Assembly: GCA_023387985.1 (NCBI GenBank)
Contig: JAEWHC010000001.1
Span: forward strand, 1 to 64,000
DNA: 64,000 nucleotides
Source of the DNA: Bacteroidota bacterium
Lineage (GTDB): Bacteria; Bacteroidota; Bacteroidia; Chitinophagales; Chitinophagaceae
Reading direction: 5' to 3'
The translations under genes were made by a program, and so were the position numbers. Positions 25,440-33,671 of this stretch are shown piece by piece. The notes beneath the pieces were generated by a model. That model was not told the origin of the DNA. It was given only the letters and a program-made list of their open reading frames with translations, and searched no databases. Each line of letters opens with the position of its first letter. The stretch's first letter is position 1.

Positions 25440-26384
25440 ATGAGCAAAATCAAATACGAATATCCACGCATTGTTTTTTTTGGAACTCCGGATTTCGCTG
25501 TGGCTTCACTTGAAGCCATAGTTGATGAAGGATTCAATGTAGTGGGCGTAGTTACCGCGCCGGACAAACCCGGAGGCCGCGGCATGAGATTGCAATCTTC
25601 CGCAGTAAAATTATACGCGGAATCCAATGGCCTGCCTCTGTTGCAACCTGAGAAACTGCGCAATGAAGAATTCGTGGAACATTTGCGAGGCTGGAAAGCT
25701 GATTTGCAGGTGGTTGTCGCTTTTCGCATGCTGCCGGAGGCCGTTTGGAGTGTGCCACCGATGGGTACCATCAATGTGCACGGCAGTCTTTTACCCGATT
25801 ACCGGGGCGCGGCGCCTGTGCACTGGGCGGTAATCAATGGTGAAAAAGAAACCGGGATAACGACCTTTGCATTGAAGCATGAAATTGATACCGGCAATAT
25901 ACTGCTCCAGGAAAGCACACCAATCGGTGATGATGAAACCACCGGTGAAGTTTACAACCGGCTGATGAAAATTGGCGGAAAAGTATTGGTTAAAACCATT
26001 CATGGGTTGAAAGACGGAACCCTCATTCCCATTCCACAGCCAGGCTTTGAACCTGCCAAACACGCGCCCAAAATCCGGAAGGAAGATGCGCAGATCGATT
26101 GGTATAAACCAACGCCTGAGGTTTACAATTTCATCCGGGGCATGAATCCTTTTCCCGGCGCATGGACCCGTTTGGATGGCAAATTCCTGAAAGTTGTTCG
26201 GGCAGGCATCGTAGATGAAAACACGTGCAAACCTGTACAGGGGTCCGGTGCCTACGATACTGACGGGAAAACTTACCTGCATTTTAAAACTGCAGACGGT
26301 TGCCTGGCCATTTTGGAATTACAACCGGAAGGCAAAAAGAAAATGGGCGTGGAAGAATTTCTAAGAGGCTACAGGTTTAAATAG
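25440..26384 (+). CDS. fmt: Methionyl-tRNA formyltransferase
   Basis: 314 aa. Transfers a formyl group from 10-formyl-tetrahydrofolate to Met-tRNA initiator. N-terminal GART domain (VFFGTPDFAVASLEAI; PDKPGGRGM) with catalytic Asn112 and His114 in INVHGSLLPDYRGAAP and Asp150 in HEIDTG; C-terminal OB-like domain from ~205 (RGMNPFPGAWTRL). Start at ATG 25440 (MSKIKYEYP); a TTG five codons up is disregarded. Its partners in the cycle, peptide deformylase (10019) and the initiator tRNA (47780), are also in the window but not linked in operons. Confidence 0.97.
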   Translation: MSKIKYEYPRIVFFGTPDFAVASLEAIVDEGFNVVGVVTAPDKPGGRGMRLQSSAVKLYAESNGLPLLQPEKLRNEEFVEHLRGWKADLQVVVAFRMLPEAVWSVPPMGTINVHGSLLPDYRGAAPVHWAVINGEKETGITTFALKHEIDTGNILLQESTPIGDDETTGEVYNRLMKIGGKVLVKTIHGLKDGTLIPIPQPGFEPAKHAPKIRKEDAQIDWYKPTPEVYNFIRGMNPFPGAWTRLDGKFLKVVRAGIVDENTCKPVQGSGAYDTDGKTYLHFKTADGCLAILELQPEGKKKMGVEEFLRGYRFK

Positions 26385-26548
26385 AAAAGATCACTTAGAG
26401 AAAAAGTACAATTGAACCATTGCTCTATCCTTGTACTTACTTAAAAGACCACTTAAAATTTATCCATCCAGTATAAAAGATTTGCAAGGCGTTCGAAAAG
26501 ATAAAATTAAGGATTTGGAAAAGTATGCGCACGCTTGCAATTGAAAAC

Positions 26549-27415
26549 TCAGAAACTCACTTCTACTTCGAAATGCTGATTATCCCAGACATCCAATGCC
26601 GCGCAACCGGCATTGCTGATCCGCAATAAAAGATCTTCATCTTTTCGCACTTTCGGCAATTCGGTAATGACTTTGGCGATGATAAAATTTCCGTTTTTCA
26701 GGTTTTTGACCTGTACAAGGGTTCCGGGTGCTACACCATTGATCAGCACAAAATAATTGCCATCATACCATCCTCCGGCAGTTTTGAAATTTCCGGCCTG
26801 GCCGGTTTTACTATGCTTGTTGCTATGTACAAATCCATCTGCAAATGCCCCGGGGCCACCCTGGTATAAAACCTCTCCCACTTCCAGGTTCCGGTTTCCG
26901 GTATATTCCATTTTGCGTACTGACTGGCCTGCAAGGTTATGCTTTTCGGCCTCAGGTGCTGTACTGTCCGGGTTCTCATAAATAACCGCATCAAAAAGCC
27001 TGCCCTGCAAAAAACCAATTCGGATCTTATCGCCCGCCTCCACTAGCTCAATATCCGTATTGAGGCGCTTTAAATGATAGGGACTAACATTGCCGAGATT
27101 GTCACCGATGGATTTGAAGGTTTCGCCTTTTTGGGCAACGTAGTACAGCGGAACACATTCATTGGTAGTACATTGCAACTGCAAAGCAGATTTGACAGAA
27201 ACCAGAAAAGTATCGGCTTTCAAATCCCGGGATTCTTCGCCTTCAGGCAAAGGGTTCGCAAATCTTTTGAGCACATCGCTTTTTTTCTCTCCCGACGTAG
27301 AAATGTATTGAATGGAGGGTATACCATTCTGAAATCTAACTTCTTTTTCCTGGGCTGTGGCAGACCCGGCAACAAATAAAAACAGTACAAAAAGACCTGG
27401 CAGTCTCATGGGCAT
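26549..27415 (-). CDS. Exported LysM protein with RlpA-like C-terminal domain
   Basis: 288 aa. Signal peptide 1-21 (LFVAGSATAQ). A single LysM repeat at ~91-120 (YYVAQKGETFKSIGDNLG, then VSPYHLKRLN) binds peptidoglycan. The C-terminal ~100 residues (GFVHSNKHSKTGQAGNFKTAG through VQVKNLKNGNFIIAKV and ISNAGCAALDVWD) resemble the double-psi beta-barrel of RlpA-type proteins, seen elsewhere in Bacteroidota LysM proteins. No NlpC/P60 or amidase catalytic motif. Two ATGs two codons apart (27415, 27409) are equally possible. Role: cell-wall binding, perhaps septal; inferred. Confidence 0.75.
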   Translation of the reverse strand: MPMRLPGLFVLFLFVAGSATAQEKEVRFQNGIPSIQYISTSGEKKSDVLKRFANPLPEGEESRDLKADTFLVSVKSALQLQCTTNECVPLYYVAQKGETFKSIGDNLGNVSPYHLKRLNTDIELVEAGDKIRIGFLQGRLFDAVIYENPDSTAPEAEKHNLAGQSVRKMEYTGNRNLEVGEVLYQGGPGAFADGFVHSNKHSKTGQAGNFKTAGGWYDGNYFVLINGVAPGTLVQVKNLKNGNFIIAKVITELPKVRKDEDLLLRISNAGCAALDVWDNQHFEVEVSF

Positions 27416-27481
27416 TATTTATTTCTTGAAGTGATCAAAATTGAATAAAAAGGATAGAAAATGAGTTAATGAAAGCATAAC

Positions 27482-28840
27482 TTAACTTCTCAGCCGCCAG
27501 GCCACCGGGTAGTAATTGTTCCACCGGTTGCCGATATGTTTGGCAAGGCCGATAGGTACCTCCCTGTAAGTCAGCAGGTTCCATCCCTTTGTTTCAAATG
27601 AAATTTCAAAGACTTCTTTCCTTAAAAATTTACGTGCATTTTGCAAATCCAGGTTGAGTCGCGGCATATCTTCCGGCGGATGCAGGCTCATGGCCCAGTC
27701 ATGTGCAGGTTGAAGCTTTCCATGAATATTTTCACCCAATTCAATACCCGCTTTCCGGATGCGCAGTGGTTTTTGATAATGGAGAAAAGCATCTAAAACC
27801 TGCGCAGGCATGGCATATACTTTTTCTTCATATACGTAGGGCAGCCATCCGTGATGCGCAAATTGACCGGCTTTCCAAATATTCTCAATATCTCTGGGGA
27901 TTCGCTGTTGCCTGCCGTGGTTTATAAATTGCGTTTTGCAGCCTTCCTTTTTTTGCAGTACAGACAGAAAAAAACCTTCACCATTCACTTTATCCGGGAA
28001 AAAACGATAACTGTATATACCCTTTTTTACCTCTTCCCGAATTCCCCAATCTGAAGCCGGTTTCAAACCAACAGCAATCGCGGATTTGTCTTTCAGCAGG
28101 GCTTCTACCCTTTCCTCATTTTCCTGTGGCGAAAAACTGCAGGTCGAATACACCAGGAACCCATCCTGTTTTAATGCCGGCCAGATGTCTTGCAGTATGC
28201 GCTCCTGCCTTAAACTGCAATGGGTCACCAATTCCATGCTCCATTGCTCAAGTGCAGCGGGGTCTTTCCGGAAAAGCCCGCTTCCCGAGCACGGGGCGTC
28301 CACCAGCACAATATCAAAAAAACCGGTCATAACCTTACCGATCTCACGGGCATCATTTTGCGTCACCAATGCGTTTGCCTTACCCCATTTCACCAGGTTT
28401 TCCCGGAGAATGGCGTTGCGGGCCACGATTACTTCATTGGACACCAGCAGGTCGCTTTCCTCCAGCAAATTCAGCAATAAAGTGGACTTTCCACCGGGTG
28501 CCGCGCACAGATCAAGCACCTTTAGTGGTCCGGCTGATTGTTGACGGATTATTTTAAAAGCATGCGCTACAAACATGCTTGAAGCTTCCTGCACATAATA
28601 ACCACCGGCATGCCAATGCGGATCGAGGGCGAAATTCGGTCGCTCCTGCAGGTAATACGCTCCGGCAGCCCAGGGTAGTTTTTCCGCATGAACCAGATCA
28701 GCATTTTCAGGAACCAATTTGCCGGGGTTGAACCTGACTGAAACCGGCACAGCCATGTCATTGTGCGCGGCACTAAATCCCGTTTCAGAAAAACCCGGAA
28801 TATTTTTCAATGAATCAATCAGTTCTACGGGAAGGTTCAT
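27482..28840 (-). CDS. RsmF/NOL1-NOP2-Sun family rRNA 5-methylcytosine methyltransferase
   Basis: 452 aa. Methylates cytosine C5 in rRNA with S-adenosylmethionine. SAM site VLDLCAAPGGKST (108-120); the two cysteines of the family are Cys184 in DAPCSGSG and Cys234 in YSTCSFSPQENE. The C-terminal ~170 residues contain the RsmF/YebU-type extension with FAHHGWLPYVYEEKVYAMP. Which cytosine is modified cannot be told. Cytoplasmic; 66 bp upstream of the LysM gene, possibly co-transcribed with it, and separated from tRNA-Val by 86 bp. Confidence 0.94.
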   Translation of the reverse strand: MNLPVELIDSLKNIPGFSETGFSAAHNDMAVPVSVRFNPGKLVPENADLVHAEKLPWAAGAYYLQERPNFALDPHWHAGGYYVQEASSMFVAHAFKIIRQQSAGPLKVLDLCAAPGGKSTLLLNLLEESDLLVSNEVIVARNAILRENLVKWGKANALVTQNDAREIGKVMTGFFDIVLVDAPCSGSGLFRKDPAALEQWSMELVTHCSLRQERILQDIWPALKQDGFLVYSTCSFSPQENEERVEALLKDKSAIAVGLKPASDWGIREEVKKGIYSYRFFPDKVNGEGFFLSVLQKKEGCKTQFINHGRQQRIPRDIENIWKAGQFAHHGWLPYVYEEKVYAMPAQVLDAFLHYQKPLRIRKAGIELGENIHGKLQPAHDWAMSLHPPEDMPRLNLDLQNARKFLRKEVFEISFETKGWNLLTYREVPIGLAKHIGNRWNNYYPVAWRLRS

Positions 28841-28926
28841 GCAAAAGCGATTTCCATCAAAGGTAACAGAACCACAAGCCTACCGGAAAGCAGGGGAAAA
28901 AAATCACCCCGTTTGGGGTGATTTTG

Positions 28927-29001
28927 TGGGGGCACTCGGGTTCGAACCAAGGACCCTCTGCTTGTAAGGCAGATGCTCTAAACCAGCTGAGCTATGCCCC
29001 C
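28927..29001 (-). tRNA. tRNA-Val (anticodon UAC)
   Basis: 75 nt with discriminator A. Acceptor stem GGGGGCA/TGCCCCC, D arm GCTC-AGCTGGTTTA-GAGC, anticodon arm TCTGC-CTTACAA-GCAGA giving anticodon TAC, variable loop of five, T arm CTTGG-TTCGAAC-CCGAG. CCA is not encoded. Its promoter is unusually clear (29021-29050). Confidence 0.97.
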
Positions 29002-29020
29002 TATTTGTGGATTGGGAGTG

Positions 29021-29050
29021 CAAAAATAGGCGGAAAATCATAACGGCAAA
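29021..29050 (-). promoter_or_regulatory. Promoter of tRNA-Val
   Basis: On the minus strand: TTTG (29047-29050), N18, TATTTTTG (29021-29028), both perfect matches to the Bacteroidota primary sigma consensus, 19 nt before the tRNA 5' end. Confidence 0.75.
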
Positions 29051-29154
29051 ATTTTTTTTGACTTTCTTATTTAACTGAAATGTTGATTCAAAATAAAAAT
29101 GTGAAAACAATTCTAACAAAACGCGGCCGGCAACAGCCCCGGGCAATGAACCCC

Positions 29155-29162
29155 TATTTTTG
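29155..29162 (+). promoter_or_regulatory. -7 box of the DUF3817 gene
   Basis: TATTTTTG, perfect TAnnTTTG, 18 nt before the ATG at 29181. No -33 box at the expected spacing. Confidence 0.4.
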
Positions 29163-29180
29163 CCGCAATTAATTAAGGAT

Positions 29181-29504
29181 ATGCAGAACAGGATTTTTCA
29201 GATTTTCAGGCAAGTCGCTTTTTATGAAGGGATTTCTTATTTGTTGTTATTGTTTGTGGCCATGCCACTCAAATATTTCGCAGGCATGCCATCGGCAGTG
29301 AGTTTGGTGGGCAGTCTGCACGGCGTATTGTTTGTGGGATTTATGGCCGCCCTGCTTTGGGTGATGGCTAAATATAAAATGGGGATTGCCTGGGGCATCA
29401 AGGCATTCATTGCTTCCATTATTCCTTTTGGAACCTTTTACATGGAAAAATTCTGGAAACAGGAACAGGAAGCGGTCGGAGAACCGGCGACCCGGATCAT
29501 TTAA
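29181..29504 (+). CDS. DUF3817 small integral membrane protein
   Basis: 107 aa with three hydrophobic helices (YLLLLFVAMPLKYFAGMP; GSLHGVLFVGFMAALLWV; IAWGIKAFIASIIPFGTFY). Matches the DUF3817 pattern: F-R-x-x-A-x-x-E-G-I-S at the N-terminus (FRQVAFYEGISYLLL), then the conserved HG in the second helix and PFGTF in the third. Function unknown; inner membrane. Start at ATG 29181, seven codons after an in-frame TTG. A transcription terminator follows directly. Confidence 0.85.
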   Translation: MQNRIFQIFRQVAFYEGISYLLLLFVAMPLKYFAGMPSAVSLVGSLHGVLFVGFMAALLWVMAKYKMGIAWGIKAFIASIIPFGTFYMEKFWKQEQEAVGEPATRII

Positions 29505-29505
29505 A

Positions 29506-29535
29506 AAAAAGCCACCCCTTTCGGAATGGCTTTTT
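29506..29535. terminator. Bidirectional terminator between DUF3817 and ROK genes
   Basis: AAAAAGCCA (29506-29514) pairs with TGGCTTTTT (29527-29535); T run on both strands. It sits between two convergent genes. Confidence 0.85.
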
Positions 29536-29550
29536 GCATTTAATTTTTAT

Positions 29551-30507
29551 TTAATCCCAGATCAGGGCGCTTGCGCCTAAAATGGCTGCATCCGATTCCG
29601 GAAGATTGCTGAACAACACTTTCACTTTGCCCTGGAAGATCTTGATGAGGTTTTCTTCCATGGCTTTTTTTGTAGGCTTCATGATGAGGTCTCCGGCTTT
29701 GGTGAGACCGCCGAATAAAACAATGGCTTCCGGCGAAGAGAACATCACAAAATTGGCCATGGCTTCACCAAGGATGGTCCCGGTAAATTCGAAGATATCG
29801 TTGGCGATTTTGTCGCCTTGCATTGCACAATTGTATACGGTTTCACTGGTCAGTTCATCAATGGGATAATTGCGCAGCAAACTCGGACGATCCGGTTCGG
29901 CAGCAAGCATTTCAATCGCCGTTTCGCGAACGCCTGTTGCAGAGGCATAGGCTTCAAGGCTTCCCCGCAGGCCCGTTCCTTTATGCATCCGTCCACCCGG
30001 AATTACCGTGACGTGACCCAGTTCTCCCGCAAATCCATCATGGCCATAAACCATTTTACCGTCAATAATAATCCCGCTTCCTACACCTGTACCCAGCGTA
30101 ATGGTAATGAAGTGTTTCATGCCTTTGGCCACCCCATACATCATTTCACCCATGGCCGCGGCATTGGCATCGTTGGTGAGTTTAACGGGCAGTTCAAATT
30201 TTTTCGTCATCAGGTCTGCCAGGGGAATGATCCCTTTCCAGCGCAGGTTTGGTGCATATTCAATGGTGCCGGAATAATAGTTGCCGTTGGGCGCTCCCAT
30301 CCCGATTCCTGCAAAACGGTCTTTTCCGCCATAGCGGTCAATCATAGGTTGTAAATTTTCATACAACTCGTTGATGAAGTCATGAACATTATCGTGTGCA
30401 TTGGTCTTGCTTCTGCTTTGTTCCAGAATCTCACCATTTGGATTCACTATCCCGAATTTGGTATTTGTCCCGCCTACATCGATTCCAATCGCAAAATCTT
30501 TACTCAT
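29551..30507 (-). CDS. ROK-family sugar kinase, probably glucokinase
   Basis: 318 aa. Phosphorylates glucose or a related hexose with ATP. Phosphate-binding GIDVGGTNTKFG (8-19), catalytic Asp113 in TNDANAAAMGE, second ATP motif TLGTGVGSGIIIDG (137-150), and GELGH (161-165). The ROK zinc motif CxCGxxGCxE is missing: the matching stretch GGRMHKGTGLRGSLEAYAS has no cysteine. His165 remains. Zn-free ROK kinases exist, so activity is likely. The sugar transporter lies 46 bp upstream on the same strand; together they would import and trap a sugar. Specificity (glucose, mannose, GlcNAc) not readable. Confidence 0.9.
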   Translation of the reverse strand: MSKDFAIGIDVGGTNTKFGIVNPNGEILEQSRSKTNAHDNVHDFINELYENLQPMIDRYGGKDRFAGIGMGAPNGNYYSGTIEYAPNLRWKGIIPLADLMTKKFELPVKLTNDANAAAMGEMMYGVAKGMKHFITITLGTGVGSGIIIDGKMVYGHDGFAGELGHVTVIPGGRMHKGTGLRGSLEAYASATGVRETAIEMLAAEPDRPSLLRNYPIDELTSETVYNCAMQGDKIANDIFEFTGTILGEAMANFVMFSSPEAIVLFGGLTKAGDLIMKPTKKAMEENLIKIFQGKVKVLFSNLPESDAAILGASALIWD

Positions 30508-30553
30508 AATAAATCTGTTTTTTTCTTGAATTTTCTAGTCTTTGATCACTTAA

Positions 30554-31870
30554 TTAAAGTGTTGTTTCAATATTGGTATTTACATTCTTGGATCCTGCCA
30601 AAGCATAATACAACAGGTAGAGGAGCCCAACAACAATCACCCAGTAGCTAACGAGGTATCCAACGCCGCCGGTCATATCAACGATACCGTTTTGCAGCAA
30701 TGGCAGTATACCACCTCCGCAAACCATCACCATAAAAATGCCCGAAGCTTTCTCGGTGTATTTACCAAGTCCTTCTACTGCCAGGTTGAAAATGCCCCCC
30801 CACATTACCGAGGTGCACAAGCCTGCCAAAACGAGCAAGGCAGCATTTATAGGCACTTTAGCCAAACCAAAGAGTCCGGCGCTGTCATTCTTAAATACCG
30901 GCAGGTTAACCATATTGTCCGGCGAAGCAAACATGGCTCCCAGTGTCAGGAGCAAGCCGATAACGGAGGCCACCATAAGCATGGATTTTGCCGAAACCTT
31001 ACTACCCACCGCAGCGCCCAGCAAGCGCCCGACAAGCATGAGGAACCAATAGGTAGCCGTAACCGAACCGGCAATGGCTTCGGCAGAACCCGCACCACCC
31101 AGTTTCAATACATCAAGATCCGGGTTTTGCAGCCATTTGTTCAATACATTCGGAATGCCTACTTCCACACCTACATAAACGAATATTCCGATTGCCCCGA
31201 GAATAAAGTGACGGAAGGAAAGCGGGCTGTGCTCGTAGCGGGTTGTAGTGGCTTCCTGTAGGTTTCTTTTCTCTGGAATTTTGGTCATTGAAATAACTAT
31301 AAACGCAAAGGCGAAAATGGCGAGGGCAGCATACATCAGGGGAAATACATCGCTGATTTTGGCATCGGTAATTTTAGGGATCAGGATACCGGTCAGAATG
31401 ATAACGGCGGTACCTGCCAGGGAGTTGAACGATCCGCCCACCTGAATGAGTTGGTTTCCTTTGTTTCCACCCCCGCCCAGGTAATTGAGCATTGGGTTAA
31501 CCACTACATTAAGCAAACACATGGAAAAACCTGCTACAAAAGCACCTAGCAGGTAAATGCCAAAGCTGCCCATGGATCCGGAGAGGGTTTGGATACCCAC
31601 GCCGGCAAAACCGATAGCAATAGCAATTAACGCGGTTTTTTTGTATCCTAGTTTCTGCAGCATATTTCCTGCGGGATAGCCCATAACCGCGTAGGCTATG
31701 AAGTTGGCAAAAACTCCGAGAGTTCCCATCCAGTTGGCCACGTTAAACTGAAATTTCAAAATGTCTCCCATTGGGGAAGCGAGGTTGGTCACGAAGGATA
31801 TCATGCCAAAAAGGAAGATCATCACAATGATAGGCACTGTGTAATTGCCCCTGCTTTGTTCAGCTACCAT
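30554..31870 (-). CDS. FucP-type MFS sugar transporter
   Basis: 438 aa, twelve hydrophobic segments. Major facilitator of the FHS group (FucP, GluP, NagP), a proton-driven sugar importer of the inner membrane. Family blocks: FLFGMISFVTNLASPMGDIL in helix 1, GYPAGNMLQKLGYKK (loop 2-3), and VVNPMLNYLGG in helix 5 region. Start placed at MVAEQSRGN (31868-31870); the open frame reaches 11 codons further. First gene of an operon with the ROK kinase, so glucose or a hexose released by GH enzymes is the likely cargo. An inverted repeat lies in its promoter region (31992-32031). Confidence 0.9.
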   Translation of the reverse strand: MVAEQSRGNYTVPIIVMIFLFGMISFVTNLASPMGDILKFQFNVANWMGTLGVFANFIAYAVMGYPAGNMLQKLGYKKTALIAIAIGFAGVGIQTLSGSMGSFGIYLLGAFVAGFSMCLLNVVVNPMLNYLGGGGNKGNQLIQVGGSFNSLAGTAVIILTGILIPKITDAKISDVFPLMYAALAIFAFAFIVISMTKIPEKRNLQEATTTRYEHSPLSFRHFILGAIGIFVYVGVEVGIPNVLNKWLQNPDLDVLKLGGAGSAEAIAGSVTATYWFLMLVGRLLGAAVGSKVSAKSMLMVASVIGLLLTLGAMFASPDNMVNLPVFKNDSAGLFGLAKVPINAALLVLAGLCTSVMWGGIFNLAVEGLGKYTEKASGIFMVMVCGGGILPLLQNGIVDMTGGVGYLVSYWVIVVGLLYLLYYALAGSKNVNTNIETTL

Positions 31871-32204
31871 AAAATTTGATTTGTTAGTTAATAATGGTTT
31901 CACTTCTGCAAAATGTTGGTACAGTAGGTCAAATGCAATCTCCCTTCATATAGCATTAATGAAAGCATGAAAGTAAGGGAATTGCTCGGAATGCGTAAAT
32001 AATTAAATTCTTTTTTTCCAACATTTACGCAGTCATGAAACCCAGGTCTATCCCGTTGCGTGGTAGTCCATTTAAGATAAAATTTTAATATTCTGGCGCT
32101 CTATTTACCGGGTGCCATATTATTTTTTTCTCAATTTCTAACTTACCTTCCGCATTTGAATACCTATGCGGGAAAGATCTCCTGTAAACGGAAAATTATA
32201 AGAT
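31871..32204. other. Divergent promoter region between sugar uptake and glycogen genes
   Basis: 334 bp, no gene. Holds the inverted repeat at 31992-32031, a T8 run at 32011-32017, and AT-rich stretches next to both starts. No exact TAnnTTTG box is evident on either side; the nearest on the plus strand is TACCTTCC near 32143. Confidence 0.6.
31992..32031. promoter_or_regulatory. Perfect 9-bp inverted repeat, operator candidate
   Basis: TGCGTAAAT (31992-32000), 22 nt, ATTTACGCA (32023-32031). Half-site centres are about three helical turns apart (31 bp), as expected for a dimeric or looping regulator. It lies 122 bp from the transporter start and 174 bp from glgA. No regulator gene is adjacent. 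Confidence 0.55.
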
Positions 32205-33623
32205 ATGGAAATATTGCATGTTAGCGCTGAATGCTTCCCCATGGCCAAAGCCGGTGGCCTTGCTGATGTTGTCGGCGCACTGCCTAAATACCAAAATCGT
32301 TCGGGGCAAATTGCTAAAGTAGTGATGCCTATGTACCGCACGAAGTTTCTTTACGACAATGAATGGGAACTGGTGCACGAAGGCGGTACGTACCTGGGCA
32401 ACCAATGGTTCAGGTTCGCGATCATCAAAGAAAAAACAAACAAGCTTGGATTTGATCTCTACCTGGTGGATATCAATGGACTGCTGGACCGGGATAAAAT
32501 TTATGGTTATCATGATGATGTTGAACGATTCCTTGCGTTTCAGATCGCTGTGGTTAACTGGCTTAGTGCATGGGTTGACCTGCCGGATGTTGTACACTGC
32601 CACGATCACCAGGCCGGGCTGGTCCCTTTCTTTATGAAATATGGTCTTGGCTTTCAAAGGCTGCGGGATATCAAAACCGTTTTTACCATTCACAATGGTG
32701 AATACCAGGGTTGGATGCAGTGGAACAAGAGCCATCTTCTCCCGGCTTATGACAACTGGAAAAGCGGCATGCTCGACTGGAACAACATGATCAATCCTAT
32801 GGCCTCTGCCATAAAATGTTCGAAATGGGTTACCACGGTTAGTCCGAGTTATATGGAAGAATTACGGTACAACGCCAAAGGACTGGAAAGCCTTTTTGAA
32901 TTTGAAAAAGGCAAATGCGTTGGTATCCTAAATGGCATCGACAATGAAATTTGGGACCCAATGACCGATCCAATGGTTCTGCATCCCTTCAGCTCCGATT
33001 CCGTTGCTGAAGGCAAAGACGAAAACAAAAAAGCCCTTTGCAAACAGTTTGGTCTCGATCCAGCATTGCCGCTGTTTATTTTTATTGGCCGCCTCGTTGG
33101 CGAAAAAGCAGCAGAAATTTTGCCGGAAGTGATCGGTCGTTCCGTTGAGGAACATAGCGGGAAGCTGAGCTGGCTGATCTTAGGCAGCGGCGATCCTGTG
33201 GTAGAATCGGAATTGCAGCAAGTGCAATCTCTGGTTCCCTCCAATGTAAAAATATATGTAGGTTATAACGAAGCGCTGGCACACCAGATGTATGCCGGCG
33301 CCGATTTTTTGGTAATGCCCAGCAAAGTGGAGCCTTGTGGTCTGAACCAGATGTATGCCCTGCGTTATGGAACTGTGCCTATGGTTCGTAATGTGGGCGG
33401 ATTAAAAGATACGGTTGTGGATATTGGTGAACCGGGCTTTGGCGGTTATGGGATTGTCTTCAATCATGCGGAAGCCGCAGACGTGCTTCATGCCGTAAGC
33501 CGGGCGATGGGCTGGTACTTTGAACGTGAAGATATTTTAACCGCGGCCCGCAAAAAAATGATGCAAATTGACAACAGTTGGGAAAAAAGTGCAGCAGATT
33601 ACCTAAATTTATACAGTAGGTAA
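32205..33623 (+). CDS. glgA: Glycogen synthase (GT5)
   Basis: 472 aa. Transfers glucose from ADP-glucose to growing alpha-1,4-glucan. N-terminal MEILHVSAECFPMAKAGGLADVVGALP holds the KxGGL ADP-glucose motif (Lys-Ala-Gly-Gly-Leu, residues 15-19); DVVHCHDHQAGL and TIHNGEYQG follow; the second Rossmann domain has IFIGRLVGEKA and the acceptor-site block PSKVEPCGLNQMYALRYGT with Glu in E-x7-E position. Cytoplasmic. Directly followed by glgC (48 bp) and GH95. Confidence 0.95.
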   Translation: MEILHVSAECFPMAKAGGLADVVGALPKYQNRSGQIAKVVMPMYRTKFLYDNEWELVHEGGTYLGNQWFRFAIIKEKTNKLGFDLYLVDINGLLDRDKIYGYHDDVERFLAFQIAVVNWLSAWVDLPDVVHCHDHQAGLVPFFMKYGLGFQRLRDIKTVFTIHNGEYQGWMQWNKSHLLPAYDNWKSGMLDWNNMINPMASAIKCSKWVTTVSPSYMEELRYNAKGLESLFEFEKGKCVGILNGIDNEIWDPMTDPMVLHPFSSDSVAEGKDENKKALCKQFGLDPALPLFIFIGRLVGEKAAEILPEVIGRSVEEHSGKLSWLILGSGDPVVESELQQVQSLVPSNVKIYVGYNEALAHQMYAGADFLVMPSKVEPCGLNQMYALRYGTVPMVRNVGGLKDTVVDIGEPGFGGYGIVFNHAEAADVLHAVSRAMGWYFEREDILTAARKKMMQIDNSWEKSAADYLNLYSR

Positions 33624-33671
33624 AATCCTGGAATCTTCAGAGAAAAATTTAAGAGAAAACAAAATCCAATT

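Noticed and set aside
28719..29146. Open frames across tRNA-Val on both strands
   Set aside because: They translate the tRNA gene itself (the familiar GFEPRTLCL artefact).
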